This document shows positions 34,912 through 49,000 of a DNA stretch of 64,000 nt, piece after piece. Location of the stretch: NCBI GenBank assembly GCA_023213315.1, contig JAKCPI010001563.1, forward strand, positions 620,001 to 684,000, read 5' to 3'. Position 1 is the stretch's first letter. Each line of letters begins with the position of its first letter. Position numbers and translations under genes: made by a program. The notes under the pieces are model-generated. The model ran no database searches, was not told the origin of the DNA, and was given only the letters and a program-made list of their open reading frames with translations. Origin of the DNA: Euborellia annulipes (Eukaryota; Arthropoda; Insecta; Dermaptera; Anisolabididae).

Positions 34912-36178
34912 ATCTGGTGTGACTGGCGCACAGCACACAACTTTCTCTTACCCTTCGGTAAGAGAAAGTTGGCACTGTGCTGGTCACACCAGATTTTTTG
35001 TGTCGAGATATATTTAGTTTCCGATAGCACCTTAGTTTCAAACTTGGATTTTAAATGTTGACTGCTTGAAATAAACTATGGTTATTTTTAAAAATTTTAA
35101 TCTCATATTTGGACATTTTATACACAATAGAGAATCGTAAATAAATACAAAATTTCATAAGAATTGGAAAAAAAAATTTTAAATGCCTAAAAAGTTTCAA
35201 AGGGGACCCCCTTTTGAATCGAAATTAACATAAAAATCCCTATAGGAAATTAACATTAGGCCTATGAGAGAAGGCGGAGAGACAGGCGATAATGTTTGCA
35301 AGTGAGAGAGAGAGATATATATATGTTTTCTCCTAAGCAATTAAAGACACAAATAAATGGGAATTTAAATAATAATTGATTTTTAATCTAATAAAAAGAA
35401 AAAGATTTAAATTCCGTTACCATGGCAACCATTTCTATCTTTCCTATGAAGAACAAGAGTAAAGTGGTCTCCAAAAGATTTCAACGGCAAAATGAGAATA
35501 TACATTTTAAAGAGCATCTAAAAAATAATTGATTTTTGAATTTTAAAAAAAATCCTTGGAGGGAATTTTGAGAAAATCGAAAAAAACTGAAAAAGTACAT
35601 CAGTAAAGTACTAGTACTTTTTGGCCGATTTTGTTCAAAAGCTTATTTTGAGCGTGTGGGAAGGTACCTAAGTTAAATATAAAATTTCAATCCGGTAGCT
35701 CAATTCCTTCATGCTAAAAGAACAAGAGTAAAGTGGTCTCCAGAAGATTTCAACGGCAAAATGAGAATATACATTTTAAAGAGCATCTAAAAAATAATTG
35801 ATTTTTGAATTTAAAAAAAAATCCTTGGAGGGAATTTTGAGAAAATCGAAAAAAACTGAAAAAGTACATCAGTAAAGTACTAGTACTTTTTGGCCGATTT
35901 TGTTCAAAAGCTTATTTTGAGCGTGTGGGAAGGTACCTAAGTTAAATATAAAATTTCAATCCGGTAGCTCAATTCCTTCATGCCAAAAATCTGTCCACAC
36001 ATACATACATACACACACACACACATACATACACACAGACCAATTTGCGGGACCCACTTTTTTGGACTCAGGGGACCTCAAAACATGTATATCCATCAAA
36101 ATCTCGACATCGAATTTTTGACATGATCGCAATACTTTCTCTCTCTATATATTTCATATATAGGCTAAGAGAAAGTAA
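34912..36178 (+). repeat. Interspersed repeat family C, fullest copy
   Basis: Begins with a long hairpin (34913-34993): TCTGGTGTGACTGG and AACTTTCTCTTACC, a 4-base loop, then the complements. It ends at about 36135-36178 with a second hairpin, ACTTTCTCT ... AAGAGAAAGT. The same TAAGAGAAAGTAAAAA end word occurs alone near 21756-21772 and 39581-39597. Class unknown; hairpins at both ends without terminal inverted repeats are unusual. Confidence 0.65.
35451..35988. repeat. 269-bp tandem duplication
   Basis: Two units, 35451-35719 and 35720-35988, are almost identical (for example CCAAAAG versus CCAGAAG). Each includes GTACATCAGTAAAGTACTAG and GCGTGTGGGAAGGTACC. The high identity points to a recent event inside an otherwise diverged element. 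Confidence 0.85.
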
Positions 36179-36488
36179 AAAAACTAGTAATCTAAAGAAA
36201 TTATGATTTCCGCTCTTTAATTTCAATTGAATTTGTTACCAATCAATTTAAATAAATAGGAAAGGGGTCTAAATGGCCATAGATGCCCACAAAGTCCTTA
36301 AATAAAAAAAAAAAACCGCCCCCCCCCCGACAAAATTGCATTAATTCGCCCCTGCTAGGTAGAGTCTTGTTCGAAAAGGATGGACTTTTTTCAATCAATG
36401 CTCAAATAGACTGTTTATTAGCCAGTCAATATATCGTTTAAGTTATCAAATTTGCGAGATGTGTTTGTGCGTAAGATTGGGCAAAATT

Positions 36489-36560
36489 GCACCTCCTGGA
36501 GTCGAACCAGGACCTCCACGCTTTCGCGGCGGATGCACTACCCTTATCCTAGGGCCGGCG
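36489..36560 (-). repeat. tRNA-like SINE head
   Basis: On the minus strand a B-box GGTTCGACTCC sits in a T-arm-like context (GGTCCTGGTTCGACTCCAGG). An A-box-like segment with GGGTAGTGCATCCG lies upstream. The acceptor stem does not close, so this is a tRNA-derived repeat and not a functional tRNA gene. Confidence 0.55.
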
Positions 36561-36889
36561 GGGGTATTTAGTGCCTTAGCTGGGACTGGCAGTACTTCTG
36601 TTCTTTGCATGTTCCTTCTATATTTTCAATAGGCGTCAGACCGTGCGACGGGCCGGCCTGTTCTATTCCTTCCCGGTCACAAAAACCGCCGACCCCGCAA
36701 TGCGAGAATCAAGGCAAACAAAGAAGAAAAAGAAGATCGTGAAGTACGTATGTTATAACCAGAGGTGCAACCCCGTATGGCAGCATCCCTGTGCCAGACT
36801 ATCTCACTCGCTTCAACCCCCCCCCTCCCATATTAAATATATAGAAGATAAAGCGTCGTTTTGCCAGTTCGGACACAATGTTTATCTTT

Positions 36890-37062
36890 CTTAGCTGTTC
36901 GCTTCAGCTGTCGGGGGGTTTATTTCGTTGGTCGGTTGGAGGTAGAAGTTTTTAGGTGGCTGCCAGAAATAGCGATAGGCGGACGCTGCACTCGCGCCCC
37001 TAGTGCCAGACGTGCTCACTGAATGCTTGGTGATTCGGTTACTCAGTTTCTCAGTCAACGAG
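36890..37062 (+). promoter_or_regulatory. Likely 5'UTR/promoter-proximal region of nidogen
   Basis: This segment is markedly richer in G+C than its surroundings and leads straight into the nidogen start codon. No clear TATA box or initiator could be fixed by eye. Upstream (36480-36880) are SINE-like sequences, so the promoter is probably short. Confidence 0.4.
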
Positions 37063-40000
37063 ATGAGCTCAGTGATGACTCTTGTGCTACAGCTGCTCTC
37101 GTTAGCGCTACTCTGCGCTCCTTCGATTAAGGCACTAGAAGTTAACCAGTTCTACCCGCACGCTACCGGCACTCTTGATTTAGTGCTACCCCCCGATCAG
37201 GACGATGCCTCATCGCAAGAAATCGCACTCAAAGTACCAATCACTTTGTACCGGGAAGTCTACTCCTCTCTTTATGTAAGTTTTTTTTTTCTTTTTAAAA
37301 TAAAATTTTATTTTGTCGGTATAACTAAAATTATTATTATTTTTTTTATTTATTAATCAAATTGCCCAAAATTTGCTAACTTTTTTCAGACATAGTTTCT
37401 CAATTTTTTCTCAAAAAAATGAAAATAAGGCAGAGGAGGGAAAGAAAGATGCAATCGAATAAACTCAATAATAAAATTGGCTGAGACAGCGGCGTAACTA
37501 GCCTTTCAGGGCGGAGGGGGCGACCGACCTTTTTTTTTCAGCATTCGAATCTCATTTGAACTATTTTTTTGTTATTTTTCTCCTGATTTGTGATATAAAA
37601 TTAATTTATTTTGAAATTTCAAAAAAAGCCGGAGATTTTGGGGAAAGCCGGATGCGCGAGGGGCGCCAAAAGCCGGATGCACCTGGGGCGGGGGGGGCGA
37701 GCGCACCCCTTCGCCCCCACCTGGATAAGCTGAGAGATGTTTTGGGGCGAATTTAGGAATAGAAGCTGAGAAGGGCATTAGGCCCAAACTTATTTTGTAT
37801 GTTCTATTAGACTTTCGACCAGCAAATATCTCTTCACTTATTTAATTTAGGAAATTAAAATTTTGTTTGAATTTGAAAAACAAATAACACTTGATTTTAG
37901 CTTATTATTTTGCTGCTGTTTTCGGTAACAACAAAAAATTAAATAAAAGACTGGCATAGGAGCCGGTGGCTTGGCTCTAGCAACTCGTGGTCGCCATCAA
38001 GAACTCACCAGAAGTGAGCCCCTGAGTGCAACAAATAGTGATTTTATTGTTACATATTTTATAACATAACAGAAAATGAAAAGTGAATTTTTTCAAGACT
38101 TCCCGTGGCATTTAAAAGTCTGAGTCTTTCCAGGGAAGTTCACAGGACGCGACCACTTCATCCCCCTTCTTTTAAACATACCGGGGAAAGAAATTCTAGT
38201 TATTTCATTTTCCATAATATCAATAAGAATCATTTTGCCAAAGGAATATAAAAAATATCGGATTTGCAATCCCCAAGATCTCTCAACTTTAGTACAGCAT
38301 TGACGCTACCAGCACAATTTATAAATTAAACTACTTGGCTGGAGTCCAGATAGAGTTAGAATATTGACCCAGTGAGAGTTTTTCTTAATTATCAATGGCA
38401 AATGAATGCCATAATTTTCTTAATTGTCATGAGATATGATGATTCAATTTACCTCCGTATTCAGGAAGAAGTATAATAGGCAGATAAATCATATTTGGAA
38501 AGATAAGAGGATTTTAAGCGAAAAAAAAGTGTGCTTACAAATATCAACACATCAGCTCTCATTAGCAAGGGGTTAATAATTCACCCAAAATTGATACTAC
38601 AGTCATCTTAGAGTCTAAAAATCCTCTTATCTATAATAATTTCTAATAAAATAATATCAGATTAAAAAGTTCATTCAGAGTTTTTCTAATACAAATAAGA
38701 AAAAAATAAAATAGTAGCGAAGGTGGGCCTCGCAGCTAGTAAAATATAAAAATAAATTTTCGAACATATTTTTTTTACAAAAAAAAGGGGGTGGTATTTT
38801 TATTGACAAAATTCACACGGGTCTCCTTTAGACACATTTTTTTATTTTAAAATTCCGCTTTTAGGCTGTACTCTAAATATTTCTAAAATATGACGTATCA
38901 TGTCTGCTCTAGCCAATCAGAAAGTTTATTTTGGACTGTCATTTTATAAAGTCATAATTGTTTAATTAATCATTTAAAAAAATATTTCCATAAAGAAAGT
39001 TTGTAATGAATTTAATTGAAAAAAAAACACATCGAAAAATATTTGAAATATAAATAGAGGCCCCTCTAATATGCCCTTAATATAAAATCCAATCTTAGAG
39101 CGTAGTCCATTTAATTCTTTCTCATAAATAATTCGAATGATATGAAAGTATTAAAAACTTCTAAATCAAGTTTATTAATGCCTAGAGAATAATTTCATTA
39201 TGACTCGAGTTGTTAATACAACTTGATCTACGAGCATTGACATAATAAAGAAGAAAAATGAACATGTTCCTTTTTTGCAATGAGGGCCTATGGGCTATAT
39301 TTGTGGGTCGTCAGATTTAATTCACCTATTTAAACAATAATCGTAACTCTTAAAGGAGATTAGAGCCCACACATGCAAAGCGTAATAGATAAGGGAGCTA
39401 CGAGGGGGAATAAGAAATTAGAAGAAGCAAAATCACAAGAAGTTATTTGTGAAAACAAAAAATGCAGTGGCGTACCTACATGGAGGAGGAGGAGGAGCCT
39501 GAGGTTATCATTTTTAACGATAAATTTTATTATAAATAAAATTTAAAACATTTTTAATGTTTTGAAAGCCAAAAAAGTTAGTAAGAGAAAGTAAAAATCG
39601 TTATTAAGTTCTTATATTTCATGTAGGGTCTACTTCATCAAATTTTATCAAAGTTCTCGCTCCCCACCAAATAGCTCATTTTTAAATAATTGGGCTGTAC
39701 AAGTTTAATTAATTATTAGTTCGAGGCGCCGACTTGGAGCGGGGCCTCACTCTGGGGTCATTTTAAAGATTACATAAAATAAAATATGACGGGCAAGTTA
39801 AATTTTGTCAAAATTCATCAAATAAATAAAATAAAAATAAGAGAAAGTTTATTACTAGGGCTTGAAGCGAGTGAGGCGGGGGCGGGGAGTGGGGGAGAAA
39901 ACACTCCCCTCTGTATGCGTCTGCAACATTAAAATTTTATATTTCAACGGAATTTTCTAATATACAAATCTAAATAGAAATTGTTTTGAAGAAAAAAATT

Positions 40001-43000
40001 ATATATGGACTGACTTCTAAATATAAATTCGAGTTCAATAACCAAAGACAATTTTTTTGCCCTCCTCCCTTGTTATTTACTGAATATTTTTAATTAATAT
40101 ATTAAGACTATTCTAATTTATAAAGTTGAGTTGAAATATTTATGAAAGACTAAATAAAATTTTCTATGTTGAAATTTTTAGAAAACTTAGAAGCGAGAAA
40201 GAATTCGGCTATTTTGAGAATTAATTCGTTTTTCTTGTCAGATTCACAGATCATTAATTGTTTATAAATTATGCATTAAACATTAGAAATGTTTATAAAA
40301 AATAATCTAAAAATAAACTGACTAGGATATCGACTCAAAAGAGATAATAACTAAGGACTTTATTCTTGATTTTCTGCATAATCTAAGTGTTCTAGAGTCA
40401 GAATATAGTTAAAGAGAAATAAAAAATTTGGAAATTCGGTATATTAAAATTTGGTATTGAAATAAAACGAGAATTTTGCATTTCCGAATCAACAAGTGAA
40501 ACATTCCACAACATGAATTTATTTTGAATTTTAAATTTCGTTGTCTTATGGGGTTTCTCAAATAAATATAAAATAGTGCATGAATTCATCTATATCTATA
40601 CTATTATAATATATATATCTATACTATTATATAAAAGACAATCTCTGTCTGCCTGTCTGTGTGTAACGCATAGACTCTGGAACTACTGGACCAATTTTCA
40701 TAGTTTTTTTTAATGAGTAAAGAATTTTTTTTTTTTTTTGGGGGGGGCTATCATTATATCAAATTAGGGGTATGGAACCCCCCTTATCAGGGGTTCACAA
40801 ATCTCCCATAGGAAAGCATTGGAAACAGGTTCTAACTCGCTTTTCGAAAAATATATTAATCAAATCTTTAAAATTAAAAATAAAAACTCTTGCTCCCCCT
40901 AAAATTCGACATTCTAAAAGTTTTTTCCGTCCTTCCCCCCCCCCCTAAAATTATTATTATTTTATTTTTCATTCGATTTTAATAAAATTTAAAATTACGC
41001 TTCCTTAGGGTGTAGATAATTGAAAAATAGAAAACGAACTCAGCACACTGTGCAAGACAACACAAGAACATAGAAGAAATTCCTATTATTCACCGCCATG
41101 CTCACCATGCACTAGCGTTTCTAGAGTACAAGTGGTGCACTACTGACTTATAGGGTTTCTCAAATACATGTAATATTTTCGTTCCTCTAGACTTCTTAGC
41201 CCCAAACTAGAAATCATAACTACGCCTATGGTTAAGATTCCCAAGGTATAAATGATATCGATGAGCAATTAATAAATGGAAACCCGCCGAAGGGAGTTAT
41301 TTGCTGGATTAACTAACGAATGCCAGTACAAATTTATTCGTTCCTCATTTAAGAAATTCTCCGAATAATTAAATATTTTGTATGAAAATGTAAAAATTAA
41401 TATATTTATAATCTTTTCTATTTATAAAATGTATAATAATAATATGCTGATTAATCAGCGTATTTTTCTTTATTATCTATCAAGTTATTTTGTTTAATTT
41501 TAAATTTGTTTTTTTGATAATGAATTTATCAGAATTAGAGAATGTTCGAATAAAATTTCTTTCATTTAGCATTTTATGATTATGAATTCAAAAATTTTTC
41601 TAGGCCTAAGCCAATCCTTTACAAAGTGTCTCAACATATAGGAACATACCAGGTATGTCATTGATTTGATCAATAAAATCTTGTTTTATTACAATACCTT
41701 TAACTTCTAAGCGGATAGGTAAAAATTCTTTAACCAGAATTATAAAATAAATTTAAAAAAATGAGAAATTTAATTTAAAGAATACCTTAACTCAATCTAA
41801 GTGAATGAACCTAAATATTCACTAGAGTAGCCAGGCTCTCTGTTGGCGGGGGCCCAAAGGCTAGAGGAACAACTCCATCGATTTCTATGACACTTAAAAA
41901 TTTAAAAATATACGGAAAAATAATTTTTATTTGTTTTTGGGAAAGCTTGGGGGAGGGGGAAGTGGGCTCTTCCCTTGAGTATGGCCTTGTAAATTTTTCA
42001 TCACAAAAAATTATCAAGGGGAATTGCCCGTAAATTGATGTTATATAGAGTTATTTTCAAAATAAAAAAACTATATAAGTATGCTTAAATATTATAATTA
42101 CCTGAGATAACATTACGAAAAGATTTAGTCCCTTCCGGCCCTTTTCGAAGAATTTAACACTCAGGAAATTTGCAATTTAATCGTTATGCACATTTCAAAT
42201 CTAGCTTAGACATATTATACTATCCATCCCAAAAGAAATCTTCTGAACAAAATCTTTTGGAATTTAGTGTTTATATTTAAATAGTTTTCCCCAGTCCTGA
42301 ACCAAATTTCATTACAATCCAAAGAATGGAAAGGTTTCTATTATCAAAAAAAAACAAGAAAATTTGGAAGATGATAGACATACGTTATCGCAAAAAATGC
42401 AGAGGCGTAACTAGCCTTTGAGGGCGGAGCTCAACTAGGGCGCCCTTTTTCGTTCAACCTCTTTTTTTTAGTAGGCCATGCGAATTTCATTCTACCTTTT
42501 TTTTAGTTTTCGAATCTCGTTCGACCTTTTTTTTTGGTAATTTTTCTCCGGATTTGTGATAGATGTACAATGGATTTATTATGAAATTTAAAAAAAAGCC
42601 GGAGATTTCGGGGATAAAACCGGAGATTTATGTAAAAAGCTGGATATAGTATTTTTTATAATAAATTCGTTTTAAATAGAAGAATTCAAGTTGTAATATA
42701 ATTTTAAAAGAAAATTATTAATTTTTTTAGAAAATTTATGGAGAGAATATGATAAAATCACGGTCCATGGGCTATATCTTAGATGCCCTAGGGCACCGAT
42801 GTCGGTATCGAGGGGCGCCAAAGGTCTGATGGGCCACCTCAGGGTCGGATCTAGGGGGGGGGGCAGTGGGTGCATGTGCCCCGGGCGGCAGATATCAGGG
42901 GGGGGGGCAATTAAAGAAAGATTTACTAAAAAAAAGGTCAAATGATATGAATTTTATGTTGAAAATTTTAAGGTGGGGGCGGCAAATTAAATTTTGCCCC

Positions 43001-46000
43001 CCCCCCTAAAAAATCTCCTAGTTCCGGACCTGGGCCACCTAGTTACGCTACTGAAAAAATGTACGAGGGCAGGTCAATACGTCCTTGACTTTTTGAATGA
43101 AACACAGGTTTTTGGATAAAATATTTTTCAATGTGCTCTTCTTTGAGCTCTATACACTTTGTCCAACTTTTCTCCAATTTTTTTTATCCCTTCTAAAAAT
43201 AAGATTTGTCGAGAACATCAAAATAGGTATTTGTTTGAGAGATGATTTCATCGTTGGAGTCAAATCTCTTCCCGCTGAGCCATTTTTTCAGGTTTGGAAA
43301 CAAGAAATAGTCATTCGGGGCTAATTCTGGAGAATAGAGCGGATGAGAGAGCAATTCTTATCCCAATTAATGGATTTTTGCCATGGAAACTGCACCAGTG
43401 AATGCACCCTTGCATTGTCTTCTCAAATCACGAGGTAGTCTGCTATTAATGGATGTCAAACAAAAACTAAAAGACCCAGCTGGTTCAAATTTCGACAGGA
43501 GTTAGCTGATAGTTGCCTGCTTACAGGAGCAGTGTTGCCATTTCATTTAAGAGGCGGGAAATTCAAAAAGTCTCAGACTTATTGACCTGCCCTTGTACTT
43601 AATTAGAAAAGTGAATTATTTTGCCTTGTTATATTGCCACATTAGATTTCATTAGGGAAGGCGAGGAGAAATTATAAAAGCCCTGAATCTCCTCACATAA
43701 TAATTTTTTTGCTACAACTATGCTATACTAGTTAAAGCGCTCGGACGAAAGAATTTTTCTTTCGGAAATGCGCCAAAAAATATTGAATATGATATTAAAA
43801 CAGAAAAGCAGCCTGGGGTTCATGAGTTCTAATTTTGTTCATCCTCAGTGGTCTTTTAACATATGCGGATGTGACTATCCCGTCCGAGATTGATTATTAC
43901 AATCAACAAAGATGTTCGAAAATCACCAGTTAAATTTAACTAGAGTGAACTTGACCTAAAAGGGAAATTTATTTCTCACTCCTCCCTCAATTATGTCATT
44001 TTAATAAATTTATTCCAACAAGAGATCTATGGAGAGGGGATTGAACCTAAAGACCAAGTGAATGGGGGTACCGAAAAAATGAGAAAAATTATAAATCCCT
44101 AATGATGAAACTTTAAATATAAAACTTTATTCAAATTGGCTATAGGCCTGCTCGTAGCCATTAGCGGTTAGGCGAGGTCCTCAGGGAATCAGTGCATGGC
44201 TCAAAAAAAAGCTATTTTGAATTCTTTCTCCAAGTGAATTTGCTAATTCAAAAAAAACTTTTTTAAAGTTATATACCCCCCCCCCCTCCATGCTTCGACC
44301 AAATCCCAAAGGAACGTGCCTAGAGTGATCCCAGAATTTCGTTAAGAAGGAGGGTGAAATTTTTGGTGTAGAGGAGACGGAGAGGCAGTGGCGTATTCAG
44401 CAAGGCAAAGCAAAGGTAAAAGAGATAAAAAAGATTGAGTTACGAATAAAATATATTTTTGTTGTTCACATTTAAAAAAAGACCAGTCATTTTTGTAATA
44501 TGGAATACGTACTAAGCCTTTATGACTAAAAATACCATAAACGAAACAATTCCTGCACGCACGTGTGGCTTTTCAAGAATATTTTTTGAATTAATCTATT
44601 TCTAATTAATAATCTTTGAGAGATTCAAACAAAATTTTAAATATTCCCATTAAAATGTATTTTGATTGATCGGTGGTCATTTCGGTAAACTCGGTATCAT
44701 TGAACGAACTTTGACATCTCGAGAGCCTCGTGACCCTCTGATAAATAATTTTCCCTAGTCGTTGGATCGTATTGATGACTTAACTGATAACAATGTTGAT
44801 AAGGTTAAATATTGACTGACCCTCTCAACGGTAAATTTGGTGACGAAACACAAATAAGACCGGAAATTTTGCTAAACCAAACATTCATTTATAAATAAAA
44901 GGAAGGAATTTTATTTTAGCATGACCTTGGAAATTAATAAAGACCTTAGAAATCGAAGGCTTGGGTTCAATTTCCATATTTAAACAAAATTTCGAAAAAA
45001 GAAAATAATAGCAAAGACGTTTTAGCTCTAAGGAGAGACCAGGGGATATCCGGGAATTTGTTTGTTTTTTTTTGGAGGGGGGCTAGAATTTTTGTTCCTA
45101 AATAAAAGACCATATGCGTATAAGTAATATTATTTCAAATTTGTTTTTAAGCGAAAAGACTATTTTTTTAAATGAGTAAAATAAAAAAATTATGATTTTA
45201 ATAAAATTTAAAATGACGCTTGTCTAGGGTGTAAATAATTGAAAAATGGTATTCCAGACCTCCAAGTTCTATCGGCCCTGCCCCCCCCCCCCTACCTCCC
45301 CCTTTAAAATTTATTTTCCACTCGATTTTTTTATTAGCTCATGTGCTTACAAACAAACAAACGTACATTGCTCGTTTAATCATTGCTGGATATATTTATT
45401 ATTAATATAAATACCTGAATTTACATATAAATAAATTCGCATTTATAAAACCAGCAATTATATGTTTTTTGGAAATTTGTACAAGTCAATCAAACGAATT
45501 TTCAGTCTTGAGTCGCTTTTGTAATATTGACAGAATGAATACCCTCCATTTTTCTCTTCCCCCATCCAAGTAAAAATCATAAATAACCCCTCTTAAATTT
45601 TAATTGACAGAAAAAAAGGAGATTCTATTTCAGTACATAAATACATACAATTCTTATTTTCTTGTTAATTAATTCAATGGAGAAAATGTAAAAGACATTA
45701 ACAGAAATAAAAAGTACTTATCGAAACCCACACTCGTCAAGTACAATCAAGTTAAATGTCTTTCCTATGGAATCAGAACAATAGTATGCGGAAGGCAAAT
45801 TTAAATATAAACTAAATTTTTTTCCCCTCTAGAAAAAGCTTTCTAATAAGATCAAAAAATTAAATTAACTCCAGAGCGACCCCCCTCCCCGCACCCCTGG
45901 ACAAAAAAAACATTAATATTACGATTTTATTCATACGGAAGTTCATTATTAATGTTAAATTGAATCCTGAACTAAATTATTATTAGCCTCTCCTCCTTAA

Positions 46001-49000
46001 TGCGCCAGTGCCTATTAGTCTCCCCTATAGAAATAGAAATAGGAAAATGTTTATTTAAATAAATTACATATTTTTGTTCATACAAAAATCTTTTTCGTCT
46101 CCCCTATATATGGTTTTATTTCTGTTTCCATCCCATAACAAAATCCCAAGACCCTAGGGGCACCCTTGCACACCGGTTGAGAACCACTGATTTATACTAT
46201 TAATGAAATGAAACAAGAATTTCTCACAATAATCGAATCACCGAAGGTGTTCTTAATTTTACATTAATAAGTGAAAAATAAAAAATTTCATTGTTTGAAA
46301 AAATAATTTTATCTTTTAAGGTACTTTTAGGGGAAAGAGATGAAACAAACTTGCTACTTAATTTGTATTAAAGATTTTTGGTATAGAGAAATTCGTAGTT
46401 CTCGATAAATATTTGTGAATTTTTATTGCCTTTGCACACCGATTCACTCCAAATTTTAATATCTTTTAGACTATATTAATATGCAAAGTTTCATCCTTAT
46501 TCAATAAAGTGAGATATTTGAAAAGGATAAATATAAAATTCTATCAAGTCAAATTTGCTTCATCATTGTCCCTAGGGTGGATCTTAGCAAAGGGCTGCCT
46601 GGAAAAATATATTTTTTCGAAAAAAGTTTTCCGGACGCCCACCCAAATAAGAAAATAATTAGTGCAAAATTTTAGATCGTTCGAACAACGGAATTGTTTA
46701 TTTGTAAATGTCTCGAAAAATAAAAATTGGTATTTATTTAACATTAGTTTAATAACCTCGTTATAAAGTTGAAAAAAAGAATTTTATAAGGTGAACAGTC
46801 GAAGAGAAAAATGATACAAAAATTTAATTTTTTATACTCTTAAAATTTTATTATCACGTATTAACCGAGAACCGGCCCTCGACTAAATTTCCTTTTTCTG
46901 CATTCCTCACCTTAATATCCACGTGGCTGGCAAAAGGCACACAAAATTAATTCTTTTTAGAAGACCAATACCTGACTCAGGGGTTGATATTTACGAAAAA
47001 AAGAAAAATATAATTGTTTTAAAAAAATTAAATATTTCAACAATGATAATTTTGGCTGTATGACGAAATTGGAATAGTCATGATAGAAAATTGGATGTTC
47101 AAAGTGAATGGTTGCACTTATTATTATTATGTTATTGTGCCACTGAATTTAAATAAATTGGGAATCGGATTTTTCTATGCAATTTGAGAGAAAAACTAGA
47201 TTATTCAAGAGGAAGGGACAAAATTAAATTAAATTAATTTTTGCACTGTTTCTCAGCCAAAAGACAAAATAAAAGAGTTCTAAAGGTTTTCTCTAAAGCC
47301 TGATCAAACAAACCCCTAAAATGAACCTAAGAAAAATAAAAAATGTTCAAAAGTCAACACAACATTTCTAATTAGCTACTGTTGATCCGTTTATTATAAG
47401 TTTTTGATTAAATATGAAACATTTCAATTCACACATTTATTAATTTGGTTAAAATCTTATTGCAGGTCAATTCTAATGGTTTATTATCATTCATAACAGA
47501 AATTCCAAATTTCTTCAACTTTGAATTCCCGCTCGATTATCCGGTCATCGCCCCTCTCTACTCCAACGTCGACACCAGAGGGTGTGGAGCTGTTTATTAC
47601 AGGTATGACATTTGGCATTAAAAATTAAAAAAACCTTTTTATATCACTAATGATTTTATTTTGTTCAGAGAAACTCAAGATGAGGATTTATTGAAACGAG
47701 CAACCGACACGATCCAAGGAAGCTTTCGAGATGGAAAAACATTCACCCCTACAAGTTTACTTATTGCAACTTGGAAAGAAGTCGGCTATCATGACAAAGG
47801 AATTGATAAGGTTTATTCTTTTTCCTTAAATTTATTAATGTTCATCTGTTCAATGTTTTATAATTAATTTTAACATGCAAATGAAGAAATAAAATCGATA
47901 TTTGATGATATAATTTTATAGAACCTCACCTAGAAAATTTCTCTACTATTTGCACATTATATATATATATATAAGGTTAATCAAATAAGACTTTTATTTA
48001 AAATAATTGTCATTTTTAAATATTATTGAATTACATTTTTTCTTTAAATATTATTTTTAAATTTTCTTATTTAAGGAGTTTGATTTTGTAATGCTAATTC
48101 CTCTATTTGTGCTCTCAGGTCAATACATATCAAGTGGTTGTGGCGAGTGATGGAATTGATTCGTATGCTCTATTTATTTACGCTGATGACGGGATTCAAT
48201 GGACCCAGGGGAGTCGTCAATCAGCTGGATTACCAGATGCAAGGGCACAGGCTGGATTTGTCTCAAATGATGGAAGATATTTCACTCTTCGGGGATCAGG
48301 AACTGATCAAGTTCAACACTTAACTAGGTAAAATTATCCAGAGTCACTTGACTCACCAGCAAAATAAACATACGGCACTCACAAAAATATATTAAATAAC
48401 CTCTGACTATCAATTGATGCATCTGATTCAAATAAATAGGTCTCGAAAACTATTTTACTATACAACATAATTTTAATGAAAAGTGACCAAGAATATCAAA
48501 TTGGTTGGTCACAAAGTTTAAATTCGATTAAAAAAGAATTTGAAAATACTGGTATGCATTGAGTTAAATACTATTTTAAATCATATCATTGTTATAGGGA
48601 AAATGATAAATTCCGAGATATTTATTTATGCTCTTTCTTAAAAGACTCAAGATGGAGCATAAATAAGTGTACAGAAACTTCTCTGAATGATCGGAAGGAA
48701 TTGAGATTATATATATATATTAGGGTGGTCCAAGTTTATAGATGGCTAAAAATAAAAATCTAAATCTGAAAACATGTTCCCCTCATTTTGTTCCTTTATT
48801 TAAGTAAAATTTCCCTGCAAAATTTTAGACCGATTGGACAACGTTTGCCTGGCCCGCCAGAAGGTCAAGGTTCATCGGTTTCCCCAAAATTTGACTATCA
48901 ACACCTGTGACTCCTTAACGGTTGGTCCAGCAAAAAAAGTCATCAGTAAATTTTTTGAAGAGCATTCAATTTACTAAAAAAAAGTCCTTTTACATTTTTT

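Larger units (their letters stand above)
34843..36354. mobile_element. Non-autonomous hAT element with nested repeats
   Basis: Inverted termini CAGGGGCGAATTAA are flanked by a perfect 8-bp duplication CTAGGTAG (34835-34842 and 36355-36362), the hAT signature. The 1512-bp interior has no transposase. It holds a family C repeat copy (34912-36178), a 269-bp tandem duplication and a 3' piece of SINE family A (36230-36305). Confidence 0.88.
37276..47465. other. Nidogen intron 1 (10.2 kb), transposon-filled
   Basis: Exon phases on both sides agree (phase 0), and the joined protein matches the NIDO fold. I see no further exon here. Recognisable content is listed separately (37487, 37950, 40600, 42400 and 43062). 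About 38.1-40.5 kb and 43.7-47.4 kb show only AT-rich sequence with scattered C- or G-runs and fragments of repeats. 16624-16745 and 43607-43725 are two diverged copies of one repeat (TTAATTAGAAAA, CTTGTTATATTGCC). Confidence 0.65.

Noticed and set aside
36489..36560. Functional tRNA gene
   Set aside because: A- and B-box-like words are present, but the acceptor stem does not pair; treated as a SINE head.
36643..36894. Open frame of 83 codons upstream of nidogen
   Set aside because: It overlaps GTCAGACCGTGCGACGG repeat sequence also found near 1187-1210 on the other strand; no signal or domain.
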